Shown: in pieces, positions 41,801 to 46,309 of the stretch
Position numbering within the stretch: position 1 is the stretch's first letter
Layout: each line of letters opens with the position of its first letter
From: JBBSOK01 sp038259825
GTDB lineage: Bacteria; Bacteroidota; Bacteroidia; Flavobacteriales; Flavobacteriaceae
Assembly (NCBI GenBank): GCA_038259825.1
Contig: JBBSOK010000004.1
Coordinates: forward strand, 1 to 46,309
Direction of reading: 5' to 3'
Length of the DNA stretch: 46,309 nucleotides
Notes under the pieces: generated by a model
Seen by the model: only the letters and a program-made list of their open reading frames with translations
Told to the model about the DNA's origin: nothing
Databases searched by the model: none
Position numbers and translations under genes: made by a program

Positions 41801-43315
41801 TTAAACCAATGAATCTAAATCCATCACTGCTGGTTTCTGAACGCCCATTAATTTTAAAACAGTAGGTGCAATATTGCCCAGAACACCATTTCTAACAGAT
41901 TTTATTTCTGGATCCACAATAATAATTGGAACTGGATTTGTTGTATGCGCCGTATTTGCTGAGCCGTCTGGGTTTCTCATTGTTTCACTATTGCCGTGGT
42001 CTGCTAATACGATGGTTGTATAATTATTTTCTAAAGCTACTTCAATTATAGATTTTGCACAACTATCCACAGTTTCACAAGCTTTTATTGCAGCTTCAAA
42101 TACTCCTGTGTGCCCGACCATATCTGCATTTGCAAAATTTAGACAAATAAAATCTGCCGATTTATTTTCAATCTCCGGAATAATTTTATCTCGAAGTTCG
42201 TACGCGCTCATTTGTGGATACAAATCGTAAGTTGAAACTTGTGGCGACGGACATAAAATTCTTTTTTCACCTTCAAACGGAATTTCCCTCCCACCAGAAA
42301 AGAAGAAGGTAACATGTGGATATTTTTCAGTTTCAGCAATACGGATCTGCGTTTTACCATTTGTTTCCAAAACCTCGCCAAGAGTTTCAACAAGATTATC
42401 TTTGTTATAGACAACCTTTATATTTTCAAAAGAGTCATCATAATTGGTTAGCGTAACAAAGTAAAGCGGCAACTTTTTCATCCCAAAATCTGGATGGTCT
42501 TTTTGGGTTAAAACTTCGGTAAGTTGGCGGCCACGGTCTGTTCTAAAATTGAAAAATATAATTACATCATCTTCCGAAATAGTAGCGATTGGCTGATTGT
42601 TTTCTGTGAGAACAATCGGTTCAATAAACTCATCTGTAATATTGTTTGCATAACTTTTTTCAATACTATCTAAGGCGTTTGTTGCGTTTTCTCCTTTTCC
42701 CAAAACTAATAAATCGTATGCCTTTTTCACTCTTTCCCAACGTCTATCACGGTCCATTGCAAAATATCTGCCAATAACTGAAGCTAATTTTCCAGTCGTT
42801 TGTTGCATATAGTTTTGAAGATCGGCGATTAGATTACCTCCACTTCTTGGGTCAACATCCCGGCCGTCGGTAAATGCATGTACAAAAACATCTGTAAGGT
42901 TTTCTTTTGCCGCAGCTTTCAATAAACCTTTTAAATGATTTATATGTGAATGAACGCCGCCGTCTGAAACCAAGCCGACAAAATGAAGTTTTTTGTTGTT
43001 TATCTTTGCGTAGTAAAAAGCATCGGCAATGACTTTTTCTTTTCCGATAGTTTCGTTGGCCACGGCAAGGTTTATTTTTGCCAAATCTTGGTAAATAATT
43101 CTGCCAGCGCCCAAATTCATATGCCCAACTTCGCTATTTCCCATTTGTCCTTCCGGAAGACCAACATTCATTCCGTGTGTTAAAAGCTGGGCGTGCGGAT
43201 ATTTGGTATAAAGTGAATCTATAAAAGGCGTATTTGCTTGTGTTATGGCCGAAACTAGCGGATCTTGGGTTATGCCCCAGCCGTCAAGTATCATTAGGAT
43301 TACTTTTTTGTTCAT
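41801..43315 (-). CDS. gpmI: 2,3-bisphosphoglycerate-independent phosphoglycerate mutase
   Basis: The glycolytic/gluconeogenic enzyme that interconverts 3- and 2-phosphoglycerate using two Mn2+ ions and a phosphoserine intermediate. The 504 residues are normal. Visible sites are VILMILDGWG (5-14, metal-binding Asp), GNSEVGHMNLGAGR with nucleophile S61, HVHAFTDGRDVDPRSG (substrate region), FFNFRTDRGRQLTEVL, NFANADMVGHTGVFEAAI and VLADHGNSETM (metal ligands). It overlaps the upstream PLDc_N-like gene by 4 nt. Likely part of the transcript beginning with the M15 peptidase. Confidence 0.97.
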   Translation of the reverse strand: MNKKVILMILDGWGITQDPLVSAITQANTPFIDSLYTKYPHAQLLTHGMNVGLPEGQMGNSEVGHMNLGAGRIIYQDLAKINLAVANETIGKEKVIADAFYYAKINNKKLHFVGLVSDGGVHSHINHLKGLLKAAAKENLTDVFVHAFTDGRDVDPRSGGNLIADLQNYMQQTTGKLASVIGRYFAMDRDRRWERVKKAYDLLVLGKGENATNALDSIEKSYANNITDEFIEPIVLTENNQPIATISEDDVIIFFNFRTDRGRQLTEVLTQKDHPDFGMKKLPLYFVTLTNYDDSFENIKVVYNKDNLVETLGEVLETNGKTQIRIAETEKYPHVTFFFSGGREIPFEGEKRILCPSPQVSTYDLYPQMSAYELRDKIIPEIENKSADFICLNFANADMVGHTGVFEAAIKACETVDSCAKSIIEVALENNYTTIVLADHGNSETMRNPDGSANTAHTTNPVPIIIVDPEIKSVRNGVLGNIAPTVLKLMGVQKPAVMDLDSLV

Positions 43316-43551
43316 TTTAGATTAATTTCTTTTTGTAAAATTTGGTTTAAATTGACGAATCTTATTTTTTTTAAATCCTTCTTTTTCAAAAAATACATTA
43401 TTGCTCCTATGATGGGTATAAATAAGAGCAAAAGGAAAAAAACCATTTTTAAAATTGGTTTTTCAAACTTTGTTCTCGCTAAATCAAAAGCCGCCCAACA
43501 CCATAATAATATTATTATGGACACAATTAAAAAGTAATAAAAAGATTCCAT
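43312..43551 (-). CDS. Small PLDc_N-like membrane protein
   Basis: A 79-residue protein with two transmembrane segments (about 5-25 and 34-55). The pattern of the first helix followed by CWAAFDLARTKFEKP, then a second helix ending FIPIIGAIMYFL, resembles the cardiolipin-synthase N-terminal (PLDc_N) domain that also occurs as a free-standing small protein. A basic tail follows (KKKDLKKIRF). No catalytic domain is attached. It overlaps gpmI by 4 nt and lies 30 nt after the M15 peptidase, so it is probably in an operon with both. Role unknown. Confidence 0.78.
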   Translation of the reverse strand: MESFYYFLIVSIIILLWCWAAFDLARTKFEKPILKMVFFLLLLFIPIIGAIMYFLKKKDLKKIRFVNLNQILQKEINLK

Positions 43552-43581
43552 AAATTACTTTTTTAAAATTCAGAATAATTT

Positions 43582-44325
43582 CTAAAGCAACTCTGGATTT
43601 ATGTCCAAAATATTTTCTTTTATATACTTGGCAACAAATTCATCGGAAAAATGGGAACTACCTTTTAATTTTTCTTCTGTAAGCATTTTTTTTACATCAA
43701 TTTGCTCTTTGTACGCGTTTAGCATCGGCACGGAAACTGGTGCGTAACTAAAATGCCAAGGTTCATATTTAAAGCCTTTTCGGTTTGCATTGTCTGTATA
43801 AACTTCAAAAAAACCGTATGTTTTGGCGTTTGTATTCAACCAATCTTTTAATTTACAAAAAGCACCTTTGCCGTGAAAATTTTCAGGTTGTAAAACATTG
43901 GCAGGTCGTGGAGCGTTCGCATCTATTATGTCAATATCCGTTCCCCAGTGGTGGCGGGATGTTCCTGGAATTGTACTGTATTCTATAATTTTTTGAATTG
44001 CTTTTTCGGGCGAAAGACCTTCGGCCGTAAATTTTGTGTATTTGCCTTCAAAAATTTCTGTTTGTCTTTGAAAACTTCGGTAAGCACTAACAACCTCAAT
44101 ATTCATGTTTTCTTTTGCAGCTGCCGTTTTCATTTTTGAAAAAGACAACTTTGCATCTTTGTGCATTTTTGAAGTATAACTATCCCCAATAATATCAGGA
44201 TTTCCCTTGCCGATTAATTGATTTCTGGTAAAGTCTCCTTCAAAAACGTTGAATGATATTTGTGGTAAAACGGCTAAACTTATTCCGGCAATCCCGGTAA
44301 TTTTTATGAATTTTCTTCTTTCCAT
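43582..44325 (-). CDS. M15 (VanY/DacB-type) D-alanyl-D-alanine carboxypeptidase
   Basis: A 247-residue zinc peptidase acting on peptidoglycan stem peptides. The M15B motif SxHxxGxxxD is present as SRHHWGTDID (H125 and D132 as zinc ligands), and the second part as KYEPWHFSY with E188 and H191. Upstream, SAYRSFQRQTEIF is the conserved arginine-containing segment. The N-terminus ERRKFIKITGIAGISLAVLP (2-21) looks like a twin-arginine signal or signal-anchor, so the enzyme should act in the periplasm, perhaps exported folded by Tat. It heads a minus-strand run with the PLDc_N-like protein and gpmI. No consensus promoter was recognised in 44326-44532. Confidence 0.92.
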   Translation of the reverse strand: MERRKFIKITGIAGISLAVLPQISFNVFEGDFTRNQLIGKGNPDIIGDSYTSKMHKDAKLSFSKMKTAAAKENMNIEVVSAYRSFQRQTEIFEGKYTKFTAEGLSPEKAIQKIIEYSTIPGTSRHHWGTDIDIIDANAPRPANVLQPENFHGKGAFCKLKDWLNTNAKTYGFFEVYTDNANRKGFKYEPWHFSYAPVSVPMLNAYKEQIDVKKMLTEEKLKGSSHFSDEFVAKYIKENILDINPELL

Positions 44326-44532
44326 TAAAATATCTGATTTCTAAATTGAAGGTTTAAATTGTAAAGTAACGATATTTTTTTGAAGACACTCTTAATTGAG
44401 CTAAATATGAAATTGTGAAAATCATTAAAAATGTAGTTTACACTTCAATGTTTGCCTTATTGATTCTAGAATTTAAATTATCTTCACACTTTGATAAAAT
44501 GTGCTCTAAAAATTAAATTTTCGTTTTAAAAT

Positions 44533-44973
44533 ATGTCTGAATCTTTTACAATACAGTTCAAATTTATACCGCTTTCCGATATTTTAATAATTACTCCGCT
44601 AGTTCAGAAATTAGGTAATAATTCTGTTGAAACGCCGCTTTTGCAAAAACGTTTACTGGAAATGAGCCAGCAAAATTATAAATGTATTGGTATATATGAC
44701 GGTGAAAAATTAATTGGTTGTTGTGGTTTATGGACACAAACCCGTCATTACGCCGGCAAAAATATGGAAGCAGACCACGTTTACATTGAAGAAGAATACC
44801 GAAACAAAAAAATTGGCGACCAGCTTTTTAAATTTGTTGAAAAATATGCGCGAGACAACGAGTATGACTGGATTGAATTAAATACGTATATAGAAAACTT
44901 CCCTTCGCATAAGTTTTATTACAATTTGGGATTTGTGGCCAGAGGGTATCATTTTATAAAAAAATTGATTTAG
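44533..44973 (+). CDS. GNAT family N-acetyltransferase
   Basis: A 146-residue protein with the GNAT fold. The acetyl-CoA pyrophosphate loop is seen as YRNKKIGDQLF (R/QxxGxG/A pattern), after a strand DHVYIEEEYR. The C-terminal motif B follows: ELNTYIENFPSHKFYYNLGFVARGYHFIKKL, with the NLGF typical of these enzymes. The N-terminal part is more divergent and contains two cysteines in LIGCCGLW. The substrate is unknown. It is a single gene convergent with pepE (15 nt between stops). Confidence 0.88.
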   Translation: MSESFTIQFKFIPLSDILIITPLVQKLGNNSVETPLLQKRLLEMSQQNYKCIGIYDGEKLIGCCGLWTQTRHYAGKNMEADHVYIEEEYRNKKIGDQLFKFVEKYARDNEYDWIELNTYIENFPSHKFYYNLGFVARGYHFIKKLI

Positions 44974-44988
44974 TATATTCTTTTTGAT

Positions 44989-45684
44989 TTATACCAAATT
45001 TCCGCTTTCAACTTCAAAAGCAACTTTATTTTGCTCAAAAATACGGGCGGATAAACTTCCTTTCAATTCAATTTTACCATTATATATGCGCAACCAACTT
45101 CCTTCGCGCAAACCAATAACGGGCTGGGTATTTTGGGTATGAAATTCCTTTATTCGCGTTTCCCGGGTTTCGCCCATATGTTTGCTGTCTGTATTTGGGT
45201 CTAAATAATGAGCGTTGATATTAAATGGAATTACGCCAAGCGTTTTAAAGGAAGGCGGATATACAATTGGCATATCGTTGGTTGTCTGCATGCTTGGCCC
45301 GCAAATATTGCTGCCAGCGCTTGTGCCAAGATAAGGTAAACCGTTAAAAATGGCTTCTCGAAGCGGCTGCATAACTTCATATTTATATAATTGTTGCACC
45401 AGCAAAAAAGTATTGCCGCCACCTGTAAATATGCCTTTCGCATTTTTGATAGCTTCAATTGGATTTTTAAAAGTGTGCAAACCAATCAATTTTTTACCAA
45501 TCGCATTAAAAGCACTCGAAGCTTTTTCAGTGTATTCATCGTGTGTAATTCCGCTTGGCCTGGCAAAAGGAATAAAGATTACCTCTTCAGTTTCACTATA
45601 TAATTCTTTAATTTCTTCACTTAAGTAATCTAAATATTTTCCGCCAAAAACGGTTGATGTGCTTGCTACAATTAAATTCTTCAT
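44989..45684 (-). CDS. pepE: Dipeptidase E (peptidase S51)
   Basis: Cytosolic serine peptidase of the class I glutamine amidotransferase-like fold that hydrolyses dipeptides with N-terminal aspartate. The 231 residues match PepE of Salmonella (229). Nucleophile S122 is in LGTSAGSN (119-126), with the preceding GIFTGGGNTF (84-93), and H159 in NINAHYLDP is the likely catalytic His; both have a constant +2 offset from Salmonella numbering (S120, H157). GETRETRIKEF is the conserved loop. Start ATG at 45684 is in frame with the family N-terminus. Confidence 0.94.
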   Translation of the reverse strand: MKNLIVASTSTVFGGKYLDYLSEEIKELYSETEEVIFIPFARPSGITHDEYTEKASSAFNAIGKKLIGLHTFKNPIEAIKNAKGIFTGGGNTFLLVQQLYKYEVMQPLREAIFNGLPYLGTSAGSNICGPSMQTTNDMPIVYPPSFKTLGVIPFNINAHYLDPNTDSKHMGETRETRIKEFHTQNTQPVIGLREGSWLRIYNGKIELKGSLSARIFEQNKVAFEVESGNLV

Positions 45685-45794
45685 AGTTATTCAAAATTTC
45701 TGATTGACTTGTATCTAAGTCGGAAATTCAAATTTAACAATAACCGATTAACACTTTAAGATTTTCCTAAGAAAACAAAGTGTATTTTTAAGGA

Positions 45795-46309
45795 ATGGTA
45801 AAAACATTACTTTTCATTTTCTTTTTAAGTACTTCAACTTTGCTTTTTGCGCAAAATGTGGAGCGGGTAAAGATTAATGGTGTAATAAAAGCACCGAAAG
45901 GTGAGGATGTAGAAGGTGTAACTATTTATAATAAAACATCCCAAAAAGGAACAACATCTATCGCAGATGGCAGTTTTAGTATAGAAGTTTCCGAAAATGA
46001 TAGGCTTTTAATTGCTGCAATTCAATTTCAAAGTTTTACTGTTATTGTTGATAAAGGTGTTGTAACGTCCAAAAATTTATCAATTTATTTAAATCCTGCA
46101 CTAAATACGTTGGATGAGGTTATTGTTAGACCTTACGATCTTTCTGGTAATGTGCAGGCAGATGTGGGTAAAATTAAAACGTACAATGTACCGGTTGCGT
46201 GGGATTTAAGTTATGAAACGTTGGAGTTTAGGTCTAATTTTACGGATGATGCTTTTAGCAAAATTAGAAGAAATGCTGCCGAAGAAGCTTTGCACAACAA
46301 TACTATACA
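45795..46309 (+). CDS. Carboxypeptidase-like regulatory-domain protein (3' end outside window)
   Basis: An open frame from ATG at 45795 to the end of the window, 171 codons with no stop. Residues 1-20 form a signal peptide (MVKTLLFIFFLSTSTLLFAQ, cleavage before Q). Residues about 27-110 match the CarbopepD_reg_2 beta-sandwich (INGVIKAPKGEDVEGVTIYN, GTTSIADGSFSIEV, LNPALNTLDEVIV). This is the segment found at the N-terminus of TonB-dependent receptors and related proteins, but also in stand-alone Flavobacteriaceae proteins. The next residues (DLSGNVQADVGKIK) do not look like a TonB plug domain, so a stand-alone envelope protein is more likely. Partial. Confidence 0.85.
   Translation, partial: MVKTLLFIFFLSTSTLLFAQNVERVKINGVIKAPKGEDVEGVTIYNKTSQKGTTSIADGSFSIEVSENDRLLIAAIQFQSFTVIVDKGVVTSKNLSIYLNPALNTLDEVIVRPYDLSGNVQADVGKIKTYNVPVAWDLSYETLEFRSNFTDDAFSKIRRNAAEEALHNNTI

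Noticed and set aside
1..46309. tRNA genes, CRISPR arrays, insertion sequences or prophage
   Set aside because: No tRNA-like cloverleaf, regularly spaced direct repeats, transposase or phage gene was recognised on reading either strand, though a small RNA could be missed by eye.

Overview
The window is a chromosomal segment of a low-GC Bacteroidota bacterium, almost certainly a member of the Flavobacteriaceae. The evidence is four large secreted proteins with type IX secretion (T9SS) C-terminal sorting domains, a T9SS plug protein gene, a complete Na+-translocating NADH:quinone reductase (Nqr) operon, families largely confined to Bacteroidota (DUF3667, BT0820-like HAD, DUF6695-like), and promoters of the Bacteroidota type (TTG about 20 nt upstream of TAnnTTTG) with little Shine-Dalgarno signal. 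The genus cannot be fixed from the sequence alone. I saw no tRNA, rRNA, CRISPR array, insertion sequence or phage gene.

Layout. 1-3.1 kb: end of an unknown gene, then a tight MazG-like / 80-aa membrane protein / aroA operon and queA. 3.3-8.3 kb: two convergent T9SS cargo genes, a lysyl-endopeptidase-like serine protease and a P-domain/CARDB protein, separated by two terminators. 8.5-14 kb: housekeeping metabolism (class I aminotransferase, fatty acid desaturase, rsmG, Nudix hydrolase, P5C dehydrogenase). 14.2-18.9 kb: NRDE protein and a DUF6695-like possible papain-fold protein, convergent with apaG-DUF3667, then a PLP decarboxylase. 18.9-26.5 kb: the T9SS plug gene and the nqrABCDEF operon, divergently transcribed from interleaved promoters. 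26.7-38.0 kb: an island with two very large T9SS cargo proteins (M36 metalloprotease, BNR-propeller protein), a small putative lipoprotein and a membrane TPR-LuxR regulator. 38.2-39.6 kb: a small cysteine-free protein and apbE, the flavin transferase that should flavinylate NqrB and NqrC. 39.6-44.3 kb, minus strand: methyltransferase, map, BT0820-like HAD, gpmI, PLDc_N-like membrane protein and M15 peptidase. 44.5 kb to end: GNAT acetyltransferase, dipeptidase E, and the start of an outer-membrane/periplasmic carboxypeptidase-regulatory-domain protein that runs off the window.

How it fits together. Two themes recur. The first is surface secretion and degradation: T9SS plug plus four cargoes, two of them proteases. 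The second is Na+-dependent respiration: Nqr, with its maturation enzyme ApbE encoded 12 kb away. The least described items are the small companion of apbE (perhaps a degenerate PD-(D/E)XK fold), the DUF6695-like protein with H-then-C catalytic motifs, the nested domain architecture of the M36 protein, and the roughly 500-residue module shared by the C-termini of the M36 and BNR proteins. None of these clearly amounts to a new system.
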